Notes: a model not told the origin generated them from the sequence alone. Shown: positions 11,396 to 23,063, counted from the stretch's first letter. The stretch is 64,000 nucleotides of DNA from Balaenoptera acutorostrata (GCF_949987535.1 NC_080075.1:42317036-42381035), one strand, 5' to 3'. Program-made: numbers and translations.

Positions 11396-11645
11396 CCTAG
11401 TACACTGGCGATTTTGGTAAATATACCATATATACTGTCTAACTGTTGGGATCAGGGTTTCATGCGTGCCCACTAAATCAAACTTGCTAAGTGTTCTCAG
11501 CACGTATTTCTTTACTAAGTTTTGGAATGCCTAACTTATCAATAATTTGGAGAGGTAAGTTGAAATTTCCCACTTTGATGATTAATTTGTCAATTACTCC
11601 CTGTAGTTCTATCAATTTTTACTTTATATACTTTAAAGACATCTG
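11396..11645 (-). mobile_element. Old L1 ORF2, third segment
   Basis: Continues the antisense L1 text cut at 8318: ttggtaaatataccatatata, gaggtaagttgaaatttccc, tgtagttctatcaatttttac. This join shows the hAT landed in the L1. Confidence 0.7.
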
Positions 11646-11654
11646 ACTAAGGCA

Positions 11655-11800
11655 GACTGTCTGGTTTACTAGCTGTGTGATGTAGGGCAATTTACTTATT
11701 TCTTCTGGGCTTTATTTCTCACTTTTGTAATATGCAGATAATAATGGTACTGCCTCATACAGCTGTTGTCAATAAATATTTGCTAATGTTATCTTCACTA
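11655..11800 (+). mobile_element. MIR SINE
   Basis: ctagctgtgtgatgtagggcaa, gtaatatgcagataataatgg and aataaatatttgctaatgtt are MIR core and tail in sense orientation. Confidence 0.8.
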
Positions 11801-12717
11801 GCAGTGATTAGTGTAGGAACAGAAAAGGAGAACAGATGGATTTATTCAGTTGTGATTTCGGCTGGGGGAAAAGTTGGGGAAGAAATATAAGTGGATAAGT
11901 ATAGTAAGGTGGAAAATAATAGTGGGAGTGTAGGCTGGATAGGAAAAGAAGTGACAAGGCTGAGCTATAGGGAGAAAATGCAGTGGACAACTTAATGAGA
12001 ATGAAAGATGCGTATGGTGAGACGGGGTACTGAGTGAGCTGGGGAGACAATTACTAGAGTAAATTTGAGGTCCAGGTGAAGGTCCCAGGTGTGGGTGGAA
12101 TAAAGGGGCTAGGATGATGGACTGGTTATTACATTGTTGCCGAAGCCACGCAAAATGGGTGGTGCTGGATGGAGATGAGACCCCAAAGTCTTCCATACAG
12201 CCTTGACCAGTAGATGAACAGGTGACAGTGGAACAACAGGATGTCACAAATCTCAGAGCAGAAGTGATGCTTTGAGAGTGGCACTGACAGCTGAGTGAAT
12301 GCCAACCCTGCCTGTGGTCCTGGGGACTTCAGAGAACCAGACCTTCACTAGAGGCAGATGCAGGGTAACCAGTCCTCTGGGAGAGCCAGCTTTCATGGCA
12401 AGGGGATGGAGGCACTTCCTGGGATAAGGGGGAGTTGACAATGTTGGGGAGTGCATTTCCTGTGGAACAGGGTATAGTATAAAGCTTGGGGGAGGAAGCA
12501 GTGGGCCAGGGGTCAAAGGAGAGAAAACACAAGAATTTTCCATCTTGAGACATGACCAAGGATGAGAAATGTGTGAGGCATGGTGGGATTGGCCAGGTAC
12601 AGGTTCCAAAGATTATCTTACACAATGAGGCCAAGGATAGGGCCCAAGATAGTGTCAGTTTCTTAATAATCTAGACAAGGAGGCAGGCAAGGAGGGGTAG
12701 TTACAGACAGATCAGTA
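11801..12717. other. Purine-rich unassigned sequence, no gene seen
   Basis: Minus-strand frames at 11808-12050, 11846-12247, 12253-12609 and 12329-12634 are long because the plus strand is purine-rich and stop-poor on the complement. They overlap each other and show no domain. I see no repeat I can name. Confidence 0.4.
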
Positions 12718-12733
12718 AGAAACAGAACTTTCT

Positions 12734-13491
12734 TTTTTAAAATTTAAAAATAAATAAATAAATTTATTTATTTATTTATTTATTTTTGGCTGTGTTGGGT
12801 CTTCGCTGCTGCTGAGCAGGCTTTTCTCTAGTTGTGGCGTACGGGGGCTACTCTTCGTTGCGGTGCGCAGGCTTCTCATTGTGGTGGCTTCTCTTATTGC
12901 GGAGCACGGGCTCTAGGCACACGAGCTTCAGTACTTGTGGCATGCGGGCTCAGTAGTTGTGGCTCACGGGCTCTAGAGCGCAGGCTCAGTAATTGTGGCT
13001 CACGGGCTTAGTTGCTCCACGGCATGTGGGATTTTCCCAGACCAGGGCTCGAACCCTTGTCTCCTGCATTGGCAGGCGGATTCTTAACCACTGTGCCACC
13101 AGGGAAGCCCATCTTTTTTTTAATTTTTAAATTTTTTTTATTGGAGTATAGTTGCTTTACCATATTGTGTTACTTTATACTGTACAGCAAAGTGAATCAG
13201 CTATACGTATACATATATCCCCACTTCTTGGGATTTCCTTCTCATTTAGGTCATCACAGAGCATCGAGTAGAGTTCCCTGTACGTTCTCATTAGTTATCT
13301 ATTTTATACACAGTATCAATAGTGTATATATGTCAATCCCAATCTCCCAATTCATCCCACTCCCCACTTTCCCCCTTGGTATCCATACGTTTGTTCTCTA
13401 TGTCTCTATTTTTGCTTTGTAAATAAGATCATCTATACCAATTTTTTCAGATTCCACATATATGCGTTAATATACGATATTTGTTTTTCTC
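12734..13491 (-). mobile_element. 5'-truncated L1 3' end with a SINE in its tail
   Basis: Antisense artiodactyl-type L1 tail (ggagtatagttgctttacca, aatagtgtatatatgtcaat). Duplications of 16 bp with two mismatches, agaaacagaactttct (12718-12733) and agaaagaggactttct (13492-13507), enclose both the L1 and the SINE at 12749-13112. Confidence 0.87.
12749..13112 (-). mobile_element. CHR-type SINE, long 'agaagcc' form
   Basis: Antisense copy (ggcttctcattgtggtggct signature) inserted in the T-run of the L1 tail; duplication near 12732-12748 and 13113-13131 is A/T-rich and imperfect. The 136-codon plus frame at 13012-13422 crosses SINE and L1 and is not a gene. Confidence 0.88.
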
Positions 13492-13507
13492 AGAAAGAGG
13501 ACTTTCT

Positions 13508-13894
13508 AAATGAGTTGGTGCTTAGCTGTAGTGTAGTCTGTCCCACGGGGTAGTGAATTCCTCATTATAACTTTTTTGGTTTGTTTTAAAAGAAGTTGGA
13601 TGGATGGACATTTTTCAGGGAAGCTGAAAGGAGGGTTGGGCTGCAGGACTTCCAAAATTCTAAGGGGAAAAAAAAAAAAAACCCCTTCGAACTTAGTGTA
13701 GTATTTGGCTATGTCTCCCTCTAGTGGCCATCCTGCAGAATTAACAAAAATGAATTCTAAAATCTCAAACTAAAAGGTTAGCGCTCGTGGCTTTCAGAAT
13801 ACCCTAAATTCCATTTTATGTCAATTCTGCATGAAATCCAGATAGTCATCTGTGCGCTTATTTGAATCACAATCGTTATTTTTCTAAATCAAGA
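13508..13894. other. Unique-looking sequence, no gene seen
   Basis: Contains an A-run near 13668-13681 only. Confidence 0.4.
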
Positions 13895-14375
13895 AGATGT
13901 CATAGGCTAGTAGACTTCTGTGCCAGGCACATAAGATCTAGGGATGGAGCATAAGACAAATTAGATCCCCTGCCTTCATGGGGCTTACATTCTAGTGTGG
14001 GTAAACAGACCATCAGTAACCAGTAAATAAGAAAGTTGCAGCCTCTGATTAGTGCTGTGCAGGAAGTCAATAGAGTGCTATGAATGGGACTAAGGAGGAT
14101 GACTTACTTTGGATAGAGTGGTCAGGGAAGACCTCATCATTAAGATGAGAAGAGGGAGAAGCATGTTCTGGCCAGATAAAAAAAATTAGTGCAAAAGCCC
14201 AGAGATGGGAAACAGTATGGCATTTCTAGCTGCTAACAGAAGATTGGCACAACTAGAACAAAATTGACAAGTGGCGTAAGGCATGGGTTGTGGTTAGAGA
14301 TGATGGCAGGGACCACATCATGCCAGCCCTTGTAGGCCTGGCATGCGAAACCTCAAAAGTCATGGAAAGTTTGCT
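13895..14375 (-). mobile_element. L2 LINE remnant
   Basis: Reverse L2 3' end: tgccaggcacataagatcta, catggggcttacattctagt, gtggtcagggaagacctcat, ccttgtaggcctggca. Diverged. Confidence 0.75.
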
Positions 14376-14481
14376 AATGACAACTTTCATCCTATCTTAA
14401 CAGGCTGCACCTATTTTAAAAATTAATTTTCTTGAAATTATCTAGATCTATACTTAGCTTCTAAACCAATGGAAGAACTAT

Positions 14482-14600
14482 ATATTTTTTTGGCCACGCC
14501 ACACAGCTTATGGACTTTTAGTTCCCTGACCAGGGATTGAACCCGGGGCCCCAGCAGTGAGAGTGCTGAGTCCTAACCACTGGACTGCCGGGGAATTCCC
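14482..14600 (-). mobile_element. Short tRNA-derived SINE (about 120 bp form)
   Basis: Inverted head gggaattccctg preceded by an inverted B box, with tail tttttttggccacgccacac. Perfect 12-bp duplications tggaagaactat at 14470-14481 and 14601-14612. Confidence 0.92.
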
Positions 14601-14612
14601 TGGAAGAACTAT

Positions 14613-16289
14613 TTTAAAATGTGAATTTGCTTTCATGTTGACTGATTTGCGCATGAGAGCAAATCTATGGCTCATGAGACCATAGATTTCCTTGGCACTA
14701 AACCTTCTTTCTGTATGGGCATTTGGTAGTGAATTGAAACAGAATATTGAATTGGAAACAGCAGGTTCTGTGTTGAAAAATATTTCCACTTACATTGGCC
14801 ATTGTACTATTGAAGGAAGTGAACAGCACGTTCAAGGCACTTACCTCCTCCTGAGGAGACATTGGAGAGAGCTTTCTCTTTTCATGAAGATGACTTCTGT
14901 ATTTGAATTACCTCATTCGAAAAGAAGACTTACTGGAATTAGCCAAGCCCCAAACTGTGATTGTTCTTCTTCTGCAATGTGAAAAACGTAATGTCACTTA
15001 TACTTTGTCAAGGAATTTCAGGAGAGAGTTAAAAATCTAAAACTCAATGTAGAGTAGTCAGCCTTTTTTGAGCTAATTATTTCTTGCTTTAGAGGTGCTG
15101 TGAGAAATGAGGATGGTAAATGCTAGATAAAGGCAACACTGTTAAGTGTATAAAAAGGAAAACATTCAGTGTGACGCCATGGTTGGCTGATGGTAAGCAC
15201 ACAGCTAGTGGACCCCCTGCACTGTGCTATGTGTAGACAGCTGTGTGGTTGTGCTGAGGAGCTTGCCTTACCTACCTGTGTATCAGCACCCTGAGCTAGA
15301 GAGGTGACAGTCTCACAAGAGGATGAGGGGCAAGCTCACTGCATCAGATAACGCAAGAGACGTGAATATGTTAGTTTTCCCATCAAAAGTACAATATTAG
15401 ATTGGTTCAAAACAGGCAGCTGCAAGAATGGTACTTGGCCAGAAGGAGGAAGGGAAGACGGAGAGAAGAGACATATGACTGTATCATCAAAGGTGATATG
15501 ACACGAGCAAAAGAATCAGAGTTATCTATCTCCACCACCACCCAAAATACCACCCAGAATTTAGGGAGTGGGAGCAATAGTTTTACAACGGGATATTCAG
15601 ATTCCAACCAGGATTAAAATTTTTGTTGTTGTTGTAAATTAAATCATATTCTAAAAACTATTACTCTAAGCATAGTTTGGAAGATTTGAATCATGTATAT
15701 GACACTTTTGAAAATGAATATTGCCACATGCTTTTAATGCCCAAGTTTGTACTTTTATATATAATCAAGATGGTGCTAAGCGATGACATTTAACTGTTTT
15801 GTTTATATTTATAGGATTATTTTATTGTTTTCCATAAAGCACATGATTAACTTAAATTTGCATTTTGTTACTTACTCCAACTAAAACCATGCCATCTGTT
15901 GCTCAGTCAGCTCTTGGCCACGTTTATTCCTGGGATACAAGATGGCTCAATTGACCTACTGGAAGTAAAGCTTCTGTATGTCCGAGAAAGTACACTTACG
16001 CAATGAGACCAAGACCCGGTCAGCAACACAGAAGTTCTGTGCATCATATTGTTTACACCCCAAACTTAAGTAATAAGTGCATAGTTACAGTACCAAAAGC
16101 CAAGAGATTTAGTCAACATGCTGAGTTATCATCAGCTATGCCTATGTGATAGGTCAAGTTGAAAATAAATGCTGGTTAAGGAGCAGACAGAGTTTTGGGG
16201 GGGAGAAAATCAGGTCCCAAAGCTGTTTTTTCTGCCTAGAATGCTCTACACCTGCCACTTCATGTGGTTTCTAGTTTCTCAACTTAAAT
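14613..16289. other. Long unassigned stretch, no gene supported
   Basis: Two open frames occur, 14692-14982 (96 codons) and about 15375-15617 (81 codons; charged first half, Ser/Thr/Asn-rich end). Neither has a recognisable domain, partner exon or start context. I see no clear repeat. Confidence 0.35.
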
Positions 16290-16935
16290 GTCACTTTTTC
16301 AAAAGGAAAAACAAGGACTAATATCCATAAAAGAATCAAAAGAAGCAGAAATAAAAACAGTTCTTGAAAGCTGGGACAACTCTAGAGCAGAACATATTAG
16401 AGAACTAGTAAATTGAAAAAGTGTGCTGAAGAATTCACCCAGCATCCAATATAAAGAAAAATATGAGCAATCAGTTAAAGATGTGAAGGAAATATTTTGG
16501 AGGTTTCAGGCATATCTAATAGGAGTTCTAGAAGAAAAAAATGGAGGGAATTATGGAGAAGCAATATTTGATGAGATAATAATAATTTAAAAATTTCTAG
16601 AATTGAAGGAAGATGTATATTCTCAAACAAAAGTGCATTCCAAATACCCAGCAGTATATATAGAAATAAATTCACACAGAAGGCACATTGTGGTGACACT
16701 GCATCACAGATAAAGAGAAAATTTTTAAAGCAGCCAGAGAAAAAAGGCTTATTATCCACAAGGAATGGTAATTAAATGGACAGTTGTTTTCTAATCAATA
16801 ATGATAGATATCAGAAGACAAAGGAACAAAATTATGAAAGTGTTGAGGAAAAATAACCATCAACGTAAAATTTTATACCCAGTTAAACTATCTCTCAAAA
16901 AAAAGGAGAACAAAATTTGCCATAGATTCTCATTG
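16290..16935 (+). mobile_element. Ancient L1 (L1M/HAL1-like) remnant
   Basis: Sense text typical of old L1 5'-half sequence: aaagcagccagagaaaaaag, gatatcagaagacaaagga, taaaattttatacccagtta. Confidence 0.6.
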
Positions 16936-17490
16936 AAGAGACTATTTTTTTTTTTTGCTTTAATTGGGTGTATTTTTAAAAATTCATTGAAATATAATAT
17001 ATACATAGTATACATGTATATAAATGTACAGCTTAATGAATTTTGGCAAATTGAACACACCATGTAAGCCAGTATCCCAGAAACATCCCTCATTTTCCCT
17101 CCTAGCCACTAACCCCTCAGATTAACACCTGTTTGACTTCAAACAGCTTAGAGTATTTATGCCTACAACTAGTGCTTTAAGTAACAGGAATCATACATGT
17201 GCTCTTTTGTGTGTCTTGTTTCTTTAACTGAATATTATATCTGTGAGATTCATCTGTATTTTGGGGTATAGGTGAGGATCATTCAGTCTCCTTTTTGTAT
17301 AATATCCCATGATGAATATTAATTATTTATCAATATATTCAACCTTAGTAGATCCTTCAGTTTTCCAAAGTGGTTGTACTAATTTATACTTCCAACAGTA
17401 GATGAGAGTTTTGGTTGCTCTACTTCCTTGCAAACACTTGATATTTTTTGTCTTTTCATTTCAGCCATTCCCATGGCCAATCACGTGGTA
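16936..17490 (-). mobile_element. Ancient L1 3' UTR remnant
   Basis: Antisense L1MC/ME-like tail: gaaatataatatatacatag, gaatcatacatgtgctcttt, atactaatttatacttccaac-like block, gccattcccatggccaatca. Confidence 0.65.
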
Positions 17491-18286
17491 GTTTAGCAGA
17501 TTTTGAAAGATGTACTGTGTGTCATCAGGCAAATTGGCTGGTGGAGGGGGGCCCTGGGGAGGATCAGAAAGGGTGCTCAAAAAAGGAGGACCAGTGGGAG
17601 TCCTCAGATGTGAATTCTGTGAGCCTGGTGAGTTGCAGGTAAATCATATACACAAAAAATTATGTCTCCAAAATATTGTTTGTAGTAAAGTTTGGAGTTA
17701 AAATAAACTTTATATCAATACAATTTGCCATCAGCTGATGAGTCAAGCACAGTTATAAGCTTACACCCCTGAAAGAAATAAACAAATGGCATCTCAAATC
17801 AGACACTCTGTAACATTAGTGGCTTGTGTATAAGTACAGGTTAAAAAAATTATGAAAATAATAATAAAGTGATGCTCCAATAGGTACTCACTTACAGGAT
17901 GTCTTTGCCTAGGGAAATAAGGAATGCATGTCCTACACAGTACCTCCAGAGTGCTCCTGGCATCTACCACACTGCTTGGTAATGTGGCTGTGTTTTTTCA
18001 GTTGCCAATCACGTGAATAATTGTTTCTATCATTTTTAGTAACAGAACACCCAGTTTTATTTTGGGGGGAGGTGAAGAGACTATTAAGGATATTTTCCAT
18101 CAAGAAGAAAACCAAACCCAGAGGAAAAGCATAGCATTCAAAAACAACCAACCAACCAAAAAGCAGCGAGAACAGGAACAGATAAAATATATCTGGAAAT
18201 GTGTTTATGTGACTGAAAAATCCCCCACAAAACAAGTTTTTGCATGTTTTTATAAAAAAGATAAAAACTCTCCTTAATAATAAGAC
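17491..18286. other. Unassigned sequence, no gene seen
   Basis: Small frames on both strands (17448-17701 plus, 17933-18235 minus, 18062-18277 plus) overlap and lack protein character. Confidence 0.4.
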
Positions 18287-18326
18287 TATCTGTGTGTGTG
18301 TGTGTGTGTGTGTGTGCGTGCGTGTG
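18287..18326. repeat. (TG)n microsatellite with CG variants
   Basis: Run of TG dinucleotides ending in tgcgtgcgtgtgc. Confidence 0.92.
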
Positions 18327-18449
18327 CTTAATGGGTAGTTATGTATGTGAAGTCCTTTAAAACAGTTTACCCATCACCCAGCTTTAGCTGCAATCAATAT
18401 TTTGCCAATTTTGTTTTATATATTGCTAAAGTCCTTAACAGCATACAAA

Positions 18450-18895
18450 TATGGAATAATTTTAGTGTATTAAAAATTTATATTAAGTATATATGCTAAA
18501 TATTTAAAACAGCCTAAACAAACAGATAGATATATAATCTATAGATTCTAAAATTGTAGTGAGTCTCTGAAAATTTATCAATCCACTGAACACAAGAAAG
18601 GAGGGGGCAAAAACTGATAAAGAGGATTGCAAGCAGTGAATAAAAAATAAGATGGTAAAAATAAGTCTATCACTGATAACAACAAATATAAATAAATTCA
18701 CATATAGAAAGACAAGAAGCTATCAGATTTGATTATGCTTCTTACAAGATACACCTATACAAGAATGATATGGAAGGGTTTAAATGAAAGGAAAGTAATA
18801 AACTTAAGAAAAGCATAACCAAAAAGGAAAGGGTAAACAAAGTAAATTATATTAAAATTAAGAACTTGTTCTCATCTTGTCAGCATAAAGAGAAC
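18450..18895 (+). mobile_element. Old L1 ORF2 fragment
   Basis: Sense ORF2 text such as aataaattcacatatagaaag, gaagctatcagatttgatta and gcttcttacaagatacacct. Confidence 0.65.
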
Positions 18896-18904
18896 AAAAA
18901 GAGA

Positions 18905-19147
18905 AGCCATGGTGAAGGGGATTAAGAGGTGCAAACTTCCAGTTATAAAATAAATACGCCACAGGGATGTAATATACAGAATAAGAAATGTGGTCAATAT
19001 TATTGTAATAACTTTGTATGGGGACAGATTGTTACTAGACTTAATCATGGTCATCATTTCATAATATATGCAAATGTCAAGTCACTATGTAGCACACCTG
19101 AAACTACCATAATATTAAAGGTCAACTATATTTCAATTTTTTAAAAA
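18905..19147 (+). mobile_element. 5'-truncated L1 3' UTR inserted in older L1
   Basis: Sense tail with gaggtgcaaacttccagtta, acgccacagggatgtaatat and an A-rich end. An aaaagagaagcca-like duplication flanks it (near 18895 and 19145). Confidence 0.72.
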
Positions 19148-19149
19148 AG

Positions 19150-20000
19150 AGTGAGAAGCCACAAACTAGGAGAAACTACTTATCACATGTATCCAGACTA
19201 TATAAAGAGAACCTAAGAATCAATAGGAAAGAGACAGCCCAATGTAAAGAGTGGCAAAAACCAGGTACAGGTGTTTTAGAGAAGAGGAACCAAAAAATAA
19301 TGAAGAGACATATGAAAAGGTGTTCAACTTCATTAGTTACCAGGGAAATGCAAAATAAAAAGCACAGAGATTCTTCTTCACACTTACCATACTGAGAAAA
19401 ATTTAAAAGTCTGATTATTTCAAGTGGAGCAACAAGGACATGTATATTCTGATGATAGAATAAACATTGGTACAACCTCTATGGTAAACAATTTGGCATA
19501 ACTGAGAAAAGATTTCTCATATGTAAAATGGGATTAATTATGTTATCCACCTCATAGAGTTGTTTTGAGAATCAAATGACCTAGCATCTTTTGAGGAAGG
19601 TATTATTCTCATTTTTTCATATAAGGAAACTGAGACATCCAAATGTTTAATTAATCTGCCTGTGGACTGGGAGAAGCTAACTGCAATGCATATAAATGAC
19701 AAAGCATAAATATTCAGAATGTGGAAATATATCGTATTGATAAGAAAAAGCATATTCACATAAGAAACTTAAATGGCCAATAAACACATGAAAAGATACT
19801 CAACCTTTTTAATAGTCAGGGAAAGACAAAATGAACAAAAAAATACAGTGCCAATGAAAAATCAAAATGACGTTGAAGTACTATATCAAACCTACTGCTG
19901 TGGATTATAAACTGATTCAACTGCTTTAGAAGCAGTTTGTCGATACCTGGTGAAGTTGAAAATGTGCACAGCTTGGGACTCAGTAATTCCTCTCTTAGTA
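19150..20000 (+). mobile_element. Old L1 ORF2 remnant, split by MIR pieces and by mariner
   Basis: Sense ORF2 C-terminal region text (atatgaaaaggtgttcaact, aatttggcataactgaga; then ggccaataaacacatgaaaa). It resumes for about 20 bp after the mariner at 21291 (tatgccccagagcaa). Confidence 0.65.
19512..19660. mobile_element. Two MIR fragments in opposite orientation
   Basis: Sense core at about 19512-19583 (catatgtaaaatgggattaa, tagagttgttttgagaatca) followed by an inverted piece (ttttttcatataaggaaactga). Confidence 0.55.
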
Positions 20001-20183
20001 TTGGGTTGGCCAAAAGTTTCACTCAGTTTTTTCCATAAGATGGCTCTAGTAGCACTTAGTTGTCTTTAACTTCATTCGAAACAATTTTGTTAGATTGTAT
20101 GTGACAGCTGTCATATCAGCGTGCATTTAAAAAAAGACTTATCAAAATTGGTGAATTTTTGTATAGCCATTTAAATATTGAAG

Positions 20184-21215
20184 ATGGAAGAAAAAAGCAA
20201 CATTTTCGGCATATTATGCTTTATTATCTCAAGAAAGGTAAAAACACAACTGAAACACAAAAAAAGATTTGTGCAGTGTATGGAGAAGGTGCTGTGACTG
20301 ATTGAATGTGTCAAAAGTGGTTTGCCAAATTTCGTGCTGGAGATTTCTCCCTGGATGATGCTCCATGGTCAGGTTGACCAGTTGAAGTTGATAGCCATCA
20401 AATTGAGACATTAATTGAGAACAATCAACATTATACCACACGGGAGATAACTGACACACTCAAAATATCCAAATCAAGTGTTGAAAGTCATTTGCACCAG
20501 CCTGGTTATGTTAATCGCTTTGATATTTGGGTTCCACATAAGTAAAGTGAAGAAAACCTTCTTGACAGTATTTCCACATGCGATTCTCTACTTAAACGTA
20601 ATGAAAATGTTCCGTTTTTAAAACAAATTGTGATGGGTGATGAAAAGTGGATACTGTACAATAATGTGGAACAGAAGAGATCGTGGGGCATGTGAAATGA
20701 ACCACCACCAACCACACCAAAGTCCGGTCTTCATCCAAAGAAGGTGACGTTGTATATATGGTGGGATTGGAAGGGAGTCCTCTATTATGAGCTCCTTCCG
20801 GAAAACCAAACGATTAATTCCAACAAGTACTGCTCCCAATTAGACCAACTGAAAGCAGCACTCTACGAAAAGCGTCCGGAATTAGTCAACAGAAAATGCA
20901 TAATCATCCATCAGGATAACACAAGACCTCATGTTTCTTTGGTGACCAGGCAAAAACTGTTAGAGCTTGGCTGGGAAGTTCTGATTTATCCATGGTACTC
21001 ACCAGACACTGCACCTTCATTCAGATTTCCATTTATTTCAGTCTTTACAAAATTCTCTTAATGGAAAAAATTTCAATTCCCTGGCAGACTGTAAAAGGCA
21101 CCTGGAACAGTTCTTTGCTCAGAAAGATAAAAAGTTTTGGGAAGATGGAATTATGAAGTTGCCTGAAAAATGGCAGAAGGTAGTGGAACAAAACGGTGAA
21201 TATGTTGTTCAATAA
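20184..21215 (+). pseudogene. Mariner transposase, inactivated
   Basis: The element would encode a DDD-type mariner transposase of about 340 residues. Visible landmarks: GDEKW with the first catalytic Asp at 20639-20641, HQDNTRPH with the second Asp at 20915-20917, and YSPD at 20996-21007. The third Asp codon (GAT, 21024-21026) is shifted out of frame by a 4-nt insertion just upstream. In-frame stops occur, for example in the helix-turn-helix region near 20305 and 20375, at cataagtaaag near 20543, and at catgtgaaatg near 20692. The longest clean piece is 20744-21061. The stop TAA (21213-21215) lies inside the AATAAA signal. No activity is possible. Confidence 0.92.
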
Positions 21216-21216
21216 A
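21211..21216 (+). promoter_or_regulatory. Polyadenylation signal of the mariner
   Basis: AATAAA overlaps the transposase stop codon and is followed 16 nt later by gaaaaatgtgtcttttattt, an A-rich then GT/T-rich stretch typical of a cleavage site and its downstream element. The retrocopy at 62,539 ends at this same place. Confidence 0.7.
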
Positions 21217-21309
21217 GTTCTTGGTGAAAATGAAAAATGTGTCTTTTATTTTTACTTAGAAACCGAAGGCACATTTTGACCAACCCAATATATGCCCCAG
21301 AGCAATGGT

Positions 21310-21983
21310 CTTCAAACTGGGGTATGCATATCCTTGTGGTTATATGAAGATTTTGCCAGGGTACTGGGGTGCTGATAGTTAAGAGAACCTTCAACTCCCA
21401 TGTATACTACCCCGCCCCTACCCCACACACACACTGCCTGGCAACTCTCTGGCAACTTTCCCATCCTCTCTTTCATAATTGCCCTTCTTCCACTCTTCAA
21501 AAAGAAAAAAAGGCATACTCCTTCTTTACATTTCAATGGCCAGGATCAGTGTCATCAACCTAAACTGCTTTGGTTGCTCAAAGATGCTTTTCTTTTCTAC
21601 TAAATACAGAGTTGCCTAATAATGTATATGAAATTATTTTGAATTTTATACAAAATTAAAAACTATTTTCCAAAAGCCAAGCACTAGAGTACAATACATG
21701 TACATATTTACTGAAAGAAAATCATGTCATTTACACTACTTCTTGCTTTCAAAATTCATTATTTTAACTACATCTTGCATTGCATTATTGTAAACTAAGC
21801 ATGAGAAACAGCAAATAGATTTACTCATGTTTTACATAATTTATTATAAAATAGATTAATTTTATTAGATATACATAATTTTGATCTTGATGACTTTCAT
21901 TAATTTATTGTGAAGATATGTTCAATAATTAATATTTTATAAGAAGTAATTTATTTTCTGATATTCCTTGAAATATGTATTAA
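21310..21983. other. AT-rich unassigned sequence
   Basis: The start (ggtcttcaaactggggtatg) looks like a decayed hAT terminus but the other end is not found. No gene. Confidence 0.35.
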
Positions 21984-21996
21984 CACATTTATTTTA

Positions 21997-22256
21997 TTAC
22001 TTTTAAAAATTTTTATTGGAGAATAGTTGATTTGCAATGTTGTTTTGGTTTCAGGTATACAGCAAAGTGGATCAGTTATACATATACATATATGCACTCT
22101 TTTTTTTTTTTTTAGATTCTTTTCCCATATAGGCCATTATAGAGTACTGAGTAGAGTTCCCTGTACTATACAGCAGGTTCTTATTAGTTATCTATTTTAT
22201 ATATAGTAGTGTGTATATGTCAATCCCAATCTCCTAATTTATCCCTCCCCTCCAGC
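21997..22256 (-). mobile_element. 5'-truncated L1 3' end
   Basis: Antisense L1 tail (tattggagaatagttgattt, aggccattatagagtactga). Duplications cacatttatttta (21984-21996) and cacatttacttta (22257-22269). Confidence 0.88.
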
Positions 22257-22353
22257 ACATTTACTTTAAATAAAACACTTAAATTCCTTTTAGCTCCTTC
22301 TCCTGACTCTTGTGCTGTTGTTGTCATGTATTTTAATTCTCTATATTTTTAAT

Positions 22354-23063
22354 TTTTAAAAATTCTTAAACTTTAAAAAAAAATTTATTTTATTTATTTA
22401 TTTATTTTTGGCTGCGTTGGGTCTTCGTTGCTGTGCGCGGGCTTTCTCTAGTTGCAGCGAGCGGGGGCTACTCTTTGTTGTGGTGAGTGGGCTTCTCATT
22501 GCGGTGGCTTCTCTTGTTGTGGAGCACGGGCTGTAGGGCACGCAGGCTTCAGTAGTTGTGGCTCTAGGGCTCTAGAGCGCAGGCTCAGTAGCTGTGGTGC
22601 ACGGGCTTAATTGCTTCGCAGCATGTGGGCTCTTCCCTGACCGGGGCTTGAACCCGTGTCCCCTGCATTGGCAGGCGGATTCTTTTTTTTTTTTTTTTAA
22701 CAACCTTATTGGAGTATAATTGCTTTACAATAGTGTGTTAGTTTCTGCTTTATAACGTAGTGAATCAGCTATACATTTACATATATCCCCATATCTCCTC
22801 CCCCTTGCGTCTCCCTCCCACCCTCCCTATCCCACCCCTCTATGTGGTCACATAACACCGAGCTGATCTCCCTGTGCTATGCGGCTGCTTCCCACTAGCT
22901 AGCTATTTTACATTTGGTGGTGTATATATGTCCACGCCACTCTCTCACTTCGTCCCAGCTTACCCTTCCCCCTCCCCATGTCCTCAAGTCCATTCTCTAT
23001 GTCTGCGTCTTTATTCCTGTCCTGGCAGGCAGATTCTTAACCACTGTGCCACCAGGGAAGCCC
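22354..23063 (-). mobile_element. CHR-type SINE, long 'agaagcc' form, split by an L1
   Basis: Antisense SINE from 22354 to 22684 with its final 5' head at 23023-23063 (attcttaaccactgtgccac). Duplications tctctatatttttaa-like at 22338-22353 and from 23064. Confidence 0.9.
22685..23022 (-). mobile_element. Young-type L1 3' end inside a SINE
   Basis: Antisense L1 tail of the form abundant in whales (ttggagtataattgctttac, ctccctgtgctatgcggctg, catttggtggtgtatatatg). SINE-derived duplication tggcaggcggattctt (22669-22684) and tggcaggcagattctt (23023-23038), one mismatch. Truncated at about 340 bp. Confidence 0.93.

Larger units (their letters stand above)
20001..21288 (+). mobile_element. Complete mariner element, 1,288 bp
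   Basis: Terminal inverted repeats ttgggttggccaaaagttt at the left and attttgaccaacccaa at the right; TA target duplications at 19999-20000 and 21289-21290. Its length fits an intact mariner, but the transposase is broken. It sits in an L1 that resumes on the right. The type resembles the mariners common in cetartiodactyl genomes and related to the transposase domain of primate SETMAR. Confidence 0.95.

Noticed and set aside
11846..12634. Cluster of long minus-strand frames
   Set aside because: They overlap in different frames over a purine-rich plus strand; composition explains the lack of stops.
15375..15617. 81-codon plus frame resembling a C-terminal exon (charged then Ser/Thr/Asn-rich)
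   Set aside because: Weak acceptor, no recognised homology, no companion exons.
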